5,992 nucleotides of DNA from Candidatus Zixiibacteriota bacterium (GTDB lineage: Bacteria; Zixibacteria; MSB-5A5; GN15; JACZUZ01), in assembly GCA_022572905.1 (NCBI GenBank), contig JACZUZ010000137.1:1-5992 (forward strand), in the 5' to 3' direction. Positions 1 through 5,649 of this stretch are shown here, piece after piece. The position numbers and the translations under genes are program-made. The notes under the pieces are model-generated. The model was not told the origin of the DNA, searched no databases, and was given only the letters and a program-made list of their open reading frames with translations. Position 1 is the stretch's first letter; each line of letters starts with the position of its first letter.

Positions 1-35
1 TTACCATCGGGTAATGTTAGTTCTAATACACTCAT
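1..35 (-). CDS. thrS: Start of a TGS-domain protein, probably threonyl-tRNA synthetase (partial)
   Basis: Only 11 complete codons lie in the window; the gene runs off the left edge. From the ATG at 35-33 it reads MSVLELTLPDG. The pattern of a short beta strand followed by LPDG is how the TGS domain at the N-terminus of threonyl-tRNA synthetase usually begins. ThrRS charges tRNA-Thr with threonine in the cytoplasm. A purine-rich AGGAG lies at 60-56, but its 20-nt spacing to the ATG is too long for a normal ribosome binding site. The frame stays open upstream with no ATG, GTG or TTG nearby, so either the spacing is bridged by structure or a rare start such as ATA at 41-39 is used. Another TGS protein is possible given so few residues. 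Confidence 0.55.
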   Translation of the reverse strand, partial: MSVLELTLPDG

Positions 36-55
36 ATTTATATTTCGACACTCTT

Positions 56-120
56 CTCCTGAACGATGAGCGCGAACTCTCCGGTCGGAGTTATTAGTCG
101 CAATAAATTAGGCCATCGTT
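56..120 (-). promoter_or_regulatory. Possible structured leader in front of thrS
   Basis: A perfect 7-bp inverted repeat, AACGATG (62-68) and CATCGTT (114-120), encloses smaller complementary pairs: GCGA (72-75) with TCGC (98-101), and CTCC (79-82) with GGAG (87-90) around a 4-nt loop. In the minus-strand transcript the last helix strand ends one base before the AGGAG at 60-56. Known thrS leaders are often regulatory: an autogenous ThrRS operator in E. coli, a T-box in Firmicutes. I do not see the conserved T-box sequence. That this is an operator is inference from position and pairing only. Confidence 0.25.
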
Positions 121-247
121 TTATCATTAAAGGGGGAATCTTATACGGGAAGAATGAGGCGCGGGGAAATATTTTTTTTCACTATAACAATTCTTCTCTA
201 TGGCAATTCTTCTGTCTGAATTCAAAAAGTATAGAAAACATATTAAC

Positions 248-321
248 TGGGCGGTACTGGATTTGAACCAGTGACCTCTTGCGTGTCGAGCAAGCGCTCT
301 AACCAACTGAGCTAACCGCCC
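248..321 (-). tRNA. tRNA-Val (anticodon GAC)
   Basis: A complete 74-nt cloverleaf can be folded by eye. The acceptor stem pairs GGGCGGT (321-315) with ACCGCCC (255-249), with discriminator A at 248. The D stem is GCTC/GAGC. The anticodon stem is CTTGC/GCAAG around the loop TCGACAC, giving anticodon GAC at 287-285. The T arm is ACTGG-TTCAAAT-CCAGT. GAC reads the valine codon GTC (and GTT by wobble). The CCA end is not encoded: the next bases on the strand are GTT. The sequence after the gene is T-rich, with short runs around 226-237, but forms no classical terminator. Upstream, a TATAAA lies at 414-409 without a convincing -35 partner, so I do not annotate a promoter. Confidence 0.97.
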
Positions 322-512
322 AAAACATTCAAGCGCTGCAGGAATGACTTCATGGAAAGCGCCAATAAACACTATCTATTACTGCTCTAAGATTACTTGG
401 ACAGCCCTTTTATAGCTAGAATAAGCCTTCTTATCACCCTATTTTCGCTCAAACCAGTCTGCGAGTAACAGAACAGCCGCAGGGCAATTTGAGACGTTCT
501 CTGTTGCTTGTC

Positions 513-546
513 AAGGGGTTAAGTGAAACCAAGGGGTTCGGTTTCA
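513..546. repeat. Short direct and inverted repeats downstream of the HDOD gene
   Basis: AAGGGGTT occurs twice, at 513-520 and 531-538. The second copy lies in the loop of a 7-bp inverted repeat, TGAAACC (524-530) and GGTTTCA (540-546). The position just past the HDOD stop codon would suit a transcription terminator. However, the stem is AT-rich with a 9-nt loop and is not followed by a T run on the minus strand, so a terminator function is weak. Nothing else in 322-574 looks like a gene. Confidence 0.2.
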
Positions 547-574
547 GACGATTGTCGATTGCATTGGTTGGTAG

Positions 575-1471
575 CTATGCGCTGGCCATGGCCATAAATG
601 TTTCGGCTTTGGCATACTCCTCATGGAGAGTGTCGTCCATACCTTCCAAGTCAGCCGCATCTACTCCCAGTCTTTCCAGCGCCTCCGCGCTAAGCGGATG
701 GATCAAACGACCCTCATAGTCGCTGGCGAAGGTTTTCTTGGCGATGTAATTGGCGCCACAAATAATAGCCGAAAGAGGGGAATCCTCTGGAGACGCTTCT
801 GGCCTATGGTGGTATGTGATCGCGTCTGCCAGAGAAGTCGGCAGGTTCCAGTTGGCGGCGAGAGCCGAGCCCACATGAGAGTGATTGAAGCCCATAACTT
901 CATCCTCAATTTGATAATCCTCGAGATTGGGGGTTTGTCTGGTTCTTGCGAGAATTTTCTTAAAATCGTCCTGCATGAAACAAGCAATTACCAATTTACC
1001 AATATCGTGTAGCAAGCCGGCTGAGAAGGCCGTTTCGGGGTCAATAATGCCTCTTGAGCGAAATTTCTTGGCCAAAAGACGGCTGCCCTGCCCGGTAGCC
1101 AGAGAATGCCTCCAGAATTTTTCCTGAAATTCCTGACTCAGGGAGTTGCCTTTGAACATTCCCATAACCGAAGCGGAAAGGACAAGGTTCTTTATAGCAT
1201 CCATTCCAACGATTACTACGGCCTGCCTGACAGAATCGATCTCTCTGGCCAGACCATAGAACGCAGAGTTGGTCAGCTTCAAAACCTTGGCCGACATGGA
1301 AGGATCTTCGGCGAGTATGTTGGCCACATCTCCGGCCGAAGCGGTTTCCTTGTTCAGAACTTTTTGAATCTGGGTGAACACTATCGGAGGTGTCGGCAAA
1401 TTGCGAATACTAGAGACAACTTGTCTCACCCTGAGTTCTATCGTTGTATCAACTAGAGTCTTGGTGGTCAT
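575..1471 (-). CDS. HDOD-domain signalling protein
   Basis: This 298-residue protein is made up almost entirely of an HDOD domain (HD-related output domain). Visible family signatures are LPTPP at residues 25-29, the DPSMSAKVLKLTNSAF segment (56-71), the VGMDAIKNL segment (88-96), H122, the HDIGK motif at 155-159, H197/H199 followed by VGSALAANW, and HH at 221-222. The HD doublet and the surrounding histidines are kept, although many HDOD proteins are thought to act by binding rather than as phosphohydrolases. There is no signal peptide, membrane segment or added GGDEF, EAL or receiver domain, so it is cytoplasmic and a stand-alone HDOD. The family is linked to stress signalling, motility and regulation, but the role of this member cannot be read from sequence. 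No clear Shine-Dalgarno precedes the ATG. It lies 58 nt after flgM on the same strand and has a sigma-28-like element upstream. Confidence 0.92.
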   Translation of the reverse strand: MTTKTLVDTTIELRVRQVVSSIRNLPTPPIVFTQIQKVLNKETASAGDVANILAEDPSMSAKVLKLTNSAFYGLAREIDSVRQAVVIVGMDAIKNLVLSASVMGMFKGNSLSQEFQEKFWRHSLATGQGSRLLAKKFRSRGIIDPETAFSAGLLHDIGKLVIACFMQDDFKKILARTRQTPNLEDYQIEDEVMGFNHSHVGSALAANWNLPTSLADAITYHHRPEASPEDSPLSAIICGANYIAKKTFASDYEGRLIHPLSAEALERLGVDAADLEGMDDTLHEEYAKAETFMAMASA

Positions 1472-1497
1472 ATTATTGTTTTTCAGATGAATGTCAG

Positions 1498-1526
1498 TTA
1501 TCGGAGTTAATCACTATATAAATTGA
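1498..1526 (-). promoter_or_regulatory. Sigma-28-like promoter before the HDOD gene (weak)
   Basis: TCCGATAA at 1505-1498 differs in one base from the sigma-28 -10 consensus GCCGATAA. The best -35-like block, TCAATTTA at 1526-1519, matches 5 of 8 bases of TAAAGTTT but sits 13 nt away instead of 11. If used, transcription would start near 1491, about 20 nt before the HDOD ATG. The block lies in the intergenic gap after the flgM stop. The -10 match is good, the -35 poor. Confidence 0.35.
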
Positions 1527-1529
1527 AAT

Positions 1530-1964
1530 TCAAAATAGATATGAAAAGCAGAATTCCTCGGCCAGCCGCCGGGAGATTTCATCAATCACATCGGTACGGT
1601 TATAAAACCCATCTTCCATCCGTTTCCTGGCCATTTCAACAAGGCTCTCGCGAGAACTTCCCAGATGAGTCTCCTGTAGAGGCCTGATACCGTCCGAAGG
1701 CGGACGCAACTCTCGCAATCGAGTATCGGCCTTTTTCTTGAGATCGGACATTTCATATGTTGCCTTTGCAGGCTGTCCAAAGGACGAAGTAGCTCCTAAT
1801 TCCACTGTATCTCCACCGGTGTATCCAGAATCTCCCGTCCCCTCCACTGTCTTTCCGAGCACAGTGGTGTTACCTTCTGAGGGAGATTGTATGTCCCTCT
1901 TTCCCAAATCCTGAGTCACCTGGGGATCAAGAGGAACTCCGGACGCAGAAAAATCAATTTTCAT
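1530..1964 (-). CDS. flgM: FlgM-like anti-sigma-28 factor
   Basis: FlgM binds sigma-28 (FliA) and blocks late flagellar transcription until it is exported through the completed hook-basal body. This 144-residue protein begins MKIDFSASG, like FlgM's short N-terminal start. It has a long, Gly/Ser/Thr-rich, probably disordered middle (about 20-70) and a helical C-terminus. Residues 105-137 (RESLVEMARKRMEDGFYNRTD, then VIDEISRRLAEEF) follow the FlgM pattern of a helix, a G-x-Y-type turn and a second helix ending LAEE, the part that binds sigma-28 in known members. It is longer than the usual 90-100 residues because of the middle segment and the CFSYLF tail. The start is supported by AGGAG at 1978-1974 with 9-nt spacing. 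It follows the FlgN-like gene by 76 nt, a gap that holds a sigma-28 promoter motif. Identity rests on the C-terminal pattern plus context, so it is likely, not certain. Confidence 0.72.
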   Translation of the reverse strand: MKIDFSASGVPLDPQVTQDLGKRDIQSPSEGNTTVLGKTVEGTGDSGYTGGDTVELGATSSFGQPAKATYEMSDLKKKADTRLRELRPPSDGIRPLQETHLGSSRESLVEMARKRMEDGFYNRTDVIDEISRRLAEEFCFSYLF

Positions 1965-1979
1965 TCTCTTCTACTCCTA

Positions 1980-2006
1980 TTATCGGCCGGCTTATTTCGA
2001 GCTAAA
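1980..2006 (-). promoter_or_regulatory. Sigma-28 promoter motif directly in front of flgM
   Basis: GCCGATAA at 1987-1980 is a perfect match to the sigma-28 -10 consensus. At the correct 11-nt spacing the -35 position holds TTTAGCTC (2006-1999), matching TAAAGTTT at only 4 of 8 bases. A sigma-28 promoter on flgM would give the autoregulatory loop known in enteric bacteria. The start site would fall near 1974-1972, inside or just after the AGGAG at 1978-1974, so a transcript from it would have a very short leader. Confidence 0.5.
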
Positions 2007-2040
2007 TAGACACTTTTTCAATCCGCTGAACTAAAATTGG

Positions 2041-2499
2041 TCAGCTCTTGCTATCCACAAACTGTGGTCTGGGATCGCCATCCTTCAGGTATTTCATTAT
2101 TTGCGATGAATTCCTCAGGCCCTCCAATTCAGACTTTATTCTCGCATATCGATTGGTAAGATATTCCTCATTTTCCTTGACTAAGGCCATGTTTTTCTTG
2201 ATAAGAGTCGCGATACTGGCGGTCAACTTCCTGACCTCCGGCGCCGTTACCGCGAGTGGAAAAAGCCTCGGATTCTTGGCTTTGATCGCGGTTATTTTTT
2301 CGTCCGATTTTCTAATTCTGGAGTGACAGCGTTCAATCTCCGCGAACAAGTCCAAGAGTTTTTCGTCCTTGTCGAATTTTATCAAATCGCGCTGTCTATC
2401 AATTAGAATATACAGTGATTGATAAAAGGAATATTCCACTTTGAGAGTGGTCGCTATTTCGCGCTCCAATTGATTTACATCGTGATAACTTAGGCCCAT
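2041..2499 (-). CDS. flgN: FlgN-like flagellar export chaperone
   Basis: This is a 152-residue, almost wholly alpha-helical protein rich in Glu, Lys, Arg and Leu. FlgN in other bacteria is a cytoplasmic chaperone that binds the hook-filament junction proteins FlgK and FlgL and delivers them to the flagellar export gate. Seen here: a first helix (about 6-45) with the LEREIATTLKVEYSFYQSLY and LIDRQRDLIKFD pattern, a second long helical pair (45-75 and 87-130), and a short tail YLKDGDPRPQFVDSKS that resembles the Pro-rich endings of some FlgN proteins. Length fits the family. It starts 11 nt after the fliS stop, so the two genes are surely co-transcribed. No good Shine-Dalgarno is visible before the ATG, so translational coupling to fliS is likely. 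Such chaperones are poorly conserved, and FliT, the FliD chaperone often next to fliS, is the alternative. Confidence 0.65.
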   Translation of the reverse strand: MGLSYHDVNQLEREIATTLKVEYSFYQSLYILIDRQRDLIKFDKDEKLLDLFAEIERCHSRIRKSDEKITAIKAKNPRLFPLAVTAPEVRKLTASIATLIKKNMALVKENEEYLTNRYARIKSELEGLRNSSQIMKYLKDGDPRPQFVDSKS

Positions 2500-2510
2500 A
2501 CTTTTTACCG

Positions 2511-2987
2511 CTATCCTGTTTTGTCCTCTGTTTGAAGCGCTGGGGCATGATTTGGGGGAACATTCAAAGGAGGATTCGCAATATCCTCCACCTTCCGGGT
2601 AGAATCTGCTGGATTAATACCATCCCATCCGGCTTTAACATTTTCGAGAATTTCACGCATGTTAGCGCAAAGAGCCGTATCCGATGTGGCGCTTGCAATC
2701 TGAATCTGCTCTATTATGAATACATAAAGCTGGCCCAATCGTTGGGCGACTTCTCCACCGGATTTGGTGTCAAGTGTAGCGTAGAGATGCGTAATAAATT
2801 TTCGCGCTCTTGCCAGAGAATCCTTACCGCGATCTTTGTCATCTCTTTCGAAAGCGTCTTCGGCTTTCTTGAATGCCTCAATTGCTCCATTGTAAACCAG
2901 AAGAAGCAACTCTAATGGGGATTTTCCGAGAATGCTTGTTTTTTGATAGCTTCCTATGCCTGAACTCATTCGTTTTGTAACTCCCAT
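2511..2987 (-). CDS. fliS: Flagellar export chaperone FliS
   Basis: FliS binds the C-terminus of flagellin in the cytoplasm, prevents premature polymerisation and delivers it for export. The 158-residue product shows the family pattern: SYQKTSILGKSPLELLLLVYNGAI near residues 13-36, a basic helix DSLARARKFITHLYATLD (56-73), GGEVAQRLGQLY (77-88), and an ending helix with REILENVKAGWDGI (111-124). The last 30 or so residues form a Pro-, Asn- and Thr-rich tail beyond the usual end. Two starts are possible. The first ATG (2987) has no good ribosome binding site. The ATG at residue 7 (2969) has GGGAG at 2985-2981 with 11-nt spacing, giving MSSGIGSYQKT, and may be the true start. It lies 46 nt after fliD. 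Confidence 0.93.
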   Translation of the reverse strand: MGVTKRMSSGIGSYQKTSILGKSPLELLLLVYNGAIEAFKKAEDAFERDDKDRGKDSLARARKFITHLYATLDTKSGGEVAQRLGQLYVFIIEQIQIASATSDTALCANMREILENVKAGWDGINPADSTRKVEDIANPPLNVPPNHAPALQTEDKTG

Positions 2988-3033
2988 TTACAATTTGTTC
3001 CGATTCAATTATTGGTCTTTACTTTCATTTCCG

Positions 3034-5376
3034 CTATAAAATTCGGAGCGCATTGAGTCCGTTTATGAGAAATTGGTTCTGCGCATTGAGTTGAGTCAGC
3101 GCTTGCTCCATTTTTCTAAATTCCTCTTCCAAAGTGAACCGCCTAAACTCAAGACGCGCATCTATTCGAGCGATCTGGTCTCTGAAATCGGCAACCTGAT
3201 CAGTCAGCGCTTTTACTCTGCGTGAAATAATCCCATCGGTGGAGTTTGTGATAGAATCCAAAGATTGTTTCAACCTGGCGGCCACACCCCGAGTGAAAGA
3301 CACTGTAGCTTCGCTTCCGGAGACAATCCCGTTTGAGTCCAGAGTTACTCTGAGCCTTAATCCATCGGTTGTGCTATTACCGTCATCGCCAGTTAGTATT
3401 TGGCCGACACCGGTCGCATTTTCTCCGTTTATCGTTCCCGCGACGTCAAAGCCGCTGACCCTGGTTCCGATAGATAGGCCAAGAATGGCGTTGGCCGCGT
3501 TGACCTGTGTCAGATCAAATGACACGGTGGAGGTTGAACCATATTGTCCACTGGTGAAAGTCAGATACCCATCGGAGCCGCTATCGGTCCAGGAGACTTT
3601 CACGCCTCTTTGTCCGATTAGTTCGTCAGCGTCAATCTTAGACTGAATTTCTTTCGCAAGCTGCGTACCGCTGGTATAGGTTCCTTCGGTTAGCACGATT
3701 TCGCTTGAGGAAACACCGTCAACAACAATTTTCAATTTATTATTAGTGGAGTCGATGACCAGACTTGAAGAAGCCAGATCGGAAATGCCCGCTCCCTGAT
3801 AATGTCCCAAAGTGGCGTTCTGGGTAATGTCTACAATATAGTCGAGTCCCGTTTTGGTTTTATCGCCAGCCGCAACAAATTTTATCCCCGAATTATCGGA
3901 AGTTCCTCCATCCGCGAAAAGCCTTCTTACCAGTTCCGGATTGTCGTCAAGGGCGTCATCAAGAGCATTGGGATCTTTCAGGCTTAATCTCCCGTCCAGC
4001 CCAGTTCGCACTCCAATCGTCGCGAGAGAGTTTATTTTTCCCTCTAAATTGCTAACGAGCGAAGTTGTAGCCGCCCTTATAGAGACTTGAAGTCCAAAGA
4101 GAATTCTCTCTGTGAAAAGCACGCCCGAAGTTTCGTTTTCAACGTCATATGAAAACTGGTCATCAATGGATGACATCACCGAATTGTAAGCGCTTATGAA
4201 CGAATTCAGGGCGCTTTTTACGCCAGCTTTATCTCGCGAAACCGAAACATTAACAGCGGTTCCTGCGTCGCTTACCGTGAGGGCCTTAATTGTCAATCCG
4301 GGAATAGCCTCTGTGAATTCATTACTTGTCGAAGTAATGATAATTGGTGAGCCGCCTCCGTCGGATGAACCATAGGAAAGTTTTGCGTCGCTTGGATTCT
4401 GCAATGTCGGCGCAAAACTTGATACTGTGAAAGTATCTCCTGCAATCAAATCACCAGCGCCAAATGAGACTGTCAGTCCGTCCGATCCCGTTCCCGTCAG
4501 TGTTATTTCAGTGTCTGCCGCCGATACGGTGATCGAGCCGGAATTTGTTCCGTCACTCCAATTGACAGTAATGTCTCCGCTTCCGACAGTTTGAGTTCCA
4601 GTACCTGCGATAGTGAATGTGTAAATTTTATTTTCCGCCCCAGAATATGAAGCTCCGGCGCCAAGCGACACTGCCGAAGACGCCAGGGCTGAAAAGTTTT
4701 CGGTCTCGGGGGCCTCAAATGAGGAATTTGTGTAATCAAGATTAGTCCCGCCTGACAGAGAGCTCGTAATGCTAATTGTGTTTGACGCTCCTGTTTCATT
4801 GGATGTCAAAACGAGCCTATATGCGTTAGCGAAGCTACCGTCATTGATAATCGCGGCGGTAACACCGGTATCGGAATTGTTTATCGCCTCTTTGATTCCT
4901 ATAAGCGAATTATTGGAGGCTGTTATCGTTATGGTGATGGCGCTGGCGTCACCTACCGAAATTTGAATAGTTCCCGTTCCCATGCCGGAGGCTGTGGGAT
5001 CGTCGATACCCTGCGAGGCCAGTTGGTGATTTCTCGCTAGTTGCAGAACTCTAAAATCAAATTGACCTATGGTCGCTCCACCACTTGATGTGACCGAAAG
5101 AACTTCCTCATCGGAAACTTGAGTTGAAACATTATCGAATATGTCGCCGCGTCGCAGACTTGTTAAGCTCGCAGACAGCGCGAGGAGCCTAGCCTCAAGC
5201 GCTTTGTATGTTGTAATCTTATTTGTGGTCTCAGACTGGCGAGCCTCAAGCAGAATCGCCGGGAAGCGCTCGAATTGCAAGATCGAATCCACGATCAGGC
5301 CAGTGTCCAGCCCAGATGTAATTCCAACAATTGTGTTTTGCCCGAATGCCGGTCCTGAGGTTATTATTGAAGACAT
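3034..5376 (-). CDS. fliD: Flagellar filament cap protein FliD
   Basis: FliD (HAP2) forms the cap at the filament tip that folds and inserts flagellin subunits. The N-terminal domain is clear: residues 17-128 contain GITSGLDTGLIVDSILQFE, a coiled-coil stretch (45-75) and FDFRVLQLARNHQLAS. Residues 150-205 look like a flagellin hook IN motif (LIGIKEAINNSDTGVTAAII). Residues 380-495 are the first half of the C-terminal domain (VKSALNSFISAYNSV, IGVRTGLDGRLSLKD). A second IN motif, INGENATGVGQILTG, sits at 649-663. The last 80 residues are the closing coiled coil ending LNAQNQFLINGLNALRIL. At 780 residues it is far longer than E. coli FliD (468), through beta-rich insertions at about 225-325 and 505-690. 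AGGA at 5389-5386, 9 nt before the ATG, supports the start. No signal peptide, as expected for a type III export substrate. Confidence 0.96.
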   Translation of the reverse strand: MSSIITSGPAFGQNTIVGITSGLDTGLIVDSILQFERFPAILLEARQSETTNKITTYKALEARLLALSASLTSLRRGDIFDNVSTQVSDEEVLSVTSSGGATIGQFDFRVLQLARNHQLASQGIDDPTASGMGTGTIQISVGDASAITITITASNNSLIGIKEAINNSDTGVTAAIINDGSFANAYRLVLTSNETGASNTISITSSLSGGTNLDYTNSSFEAPETENFSALASSAVSLGAGASYSGAENKIYTFTIAGTGTQTVGSGDITVNWSDGTNSGSITVSAADTEITLTGTGSDGLTVSFGAGDLIAGDTFTVSSFAPTLQNPSDAKLSYGSSDGGGSPIIITSTSNEFTEAIPGLTIKALTVSDAGTAVNVSVSRDKAGVKSALNSFISAYNSVMSSIDDQFSYDVENETSGVLFTERILFGLQVSIRAATTSLVSNLEGKINSLATIGVRTGLDGRLSLKDPNALDDALDDNPELVRRLFADGGTSDNSGIKFVAAGDKTKTGLDYIVDITQNATLGHYQGAGISDLASSSLVIDSTNNKLKIVVDGVSSSEIVLTEGTYTSGTQLAKEIQSKIDADELIGQRGVKVSWTDSGSDGYLTFTSGQYGSTSTVSFDLTQVNAANAILGLSIGTRVSGFDVAGTINGENATGVGQILTGDDGNSTTDGLRLRVTLDSNGIVSGSEATVSFTRGVAARLKQSLDSITNSTDGIISRRVKALTDQVADFRDQIARIDARLEFRRFTLEEEFRKMEQALTQLNAQNQFLINGLNALRIL

Positions 5377-5391
5377 TCTCGATTATCCTGT

Positions 5392-5423
5392 TTAAGGCCA
5401 GATCGTATTAAGGCCAGATCGTA
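5392..5423 (-). repeat. Perfect 16-bp tandem duplication in the fliD leader
   Basis: TTAAGGCCAGATCGTA occurs twice without a gap or mismatch, at 5392-5407 and 5408-5423. It lies between the sigma-28 promoter and the fliD start, ending 3 nt before the fliD AGGA in the direction of transcription. Being exact, it is probably a recent slippage duplication, and it would appear twice in the 5' untranslated part of the mRNA. Confidence 0.9.
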
Positions 5424-5472
5424 GTTTTAGAGCGCTGTAATCATTGCCCTCTCCGATAGCGCAATTTTTGAA

Positions 5473-5544
5473 CAGCTCTCCCCTTTTCTTTATCGGCGTG
5501 GAGCGGAAAAATCTTACCCCATTCCCATCCCCGCCGGAGAGCTG
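5473..5544. repeat. 9-bp inverted repeat flanking the fliD promoter
   Basis: CAGCTCTCC (5473-5481) and GGAGAGCTG (5536-5544) are exact reverse complements separated by 54 bp, and the sigma-28 promoter (5490-5516) lies wholly between them. The right arm overlaps a second small inverted repeat, GCTGCT (5541-5546) with AGCAGC (5559-5564). The repeat is short enough to arise by chance in a region of this size. A bound operator or invertible segment is only a hypothesis. Confidence 0.4.
5490..5516 (-). promoter_or_regulatory. Sigma-28 (FliA) promoter of fliD
   Basis: TAAGATTT (5516-5509), an 11-nt spacer and GCCGATAA (5497-5490) match the sigma-28 consensus TAAAGTTT-N11-GCCGATAA at 6 of 8 bases in the -35, 8 of 8 in the -10, and at exact spacing. 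Transcription would start near 5483, giving a leader of about 107 nt before the fliD ATG. It stands downstream of the fliC terminator, so fliD and the genes after it can be made independently of flagellin but under the same late sigma factor. Confidence 0.85.
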
Positions 5545-5586
5545 CTAACCTATTGCACAGCAGCGTATTGGCTTTGAGCAATAGAG

Positions 5587-5622
5587 AATAGGGGGAGCTG
5601 TCTTTCGACAACTCCCCCTATT
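5587..5622 (-). terminator. Hairpin terminator after fliC
   Basis: The arms 5587-5602 and 5607-5622 pair over 16 positions with one mismatch (C5598 against A5611), including a GGGGG/CCCCC block, and close on a 4-nt loop. In the minus-strand RNA this loop is GAAA, a stable GNRA tetraloop. It begins 28 nt past the flagellin stop. The following RNA, AUUCUCUAUUG, is only moderately U-rich, so the hairpin may stabilise the flagellin mRNA end as well as terminate, and some read-through is possible. Confidence 0.75.
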
Positions 5623-5649
5623 TCTATCCGATTATCGTATTGATATCGA

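Noticed and set aside
172..179. Run of eight T on the plus strand as a terminator
   Set aside because: No hairpin precedes it, and there is no plus-strand gene to terminate.
36..247. T-box riboswitch before thrS
   Set aside because: The conserved T-box core AGGGTGGNACCGCG is not present on the minus strand.
66..266. 66-residue plus-strand open frame
   Set aside because: It runs into the tRNA gene, opposes all neighbours, has no ribosome binding site and no family-like features.
127..372. 81-residue minus-strand open frame across the tRNA
   Set aside because: Its middle (RLAQLVRALARHARGHWFKSS) is the familiar translation of a tRNA gene; the region is fully explained by tRNA-Val.
436..443. 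GGTGATAA as a further sigma-28 -10 element upstream of the tRNA
   Set aside because: Only 6 of 8 bases match and the -35 position at 11-nt spacing matches at 2 of 8 bases.
1106..1456. 116-residue plus-strand open frame opposite the HDOD gene
   Set aside because: It is antisense to clearly conserved HDOD motifs and has no recognisable features.
4503..4799. 98-residue minus-strand open frame inside fliD
   Set aside because: It is another frame of the low-complexity Ser/Thr/Gly-coding part of fliD and shows no domain pattern.
5380..5396. CsrA-binding site at the fliD ribosome binding site (ACAGGAT)
   Set aside because: It lacks one base of the usual ACANGGA core and is not presented in a visible hairpin loop, so the resemblance is too weak.
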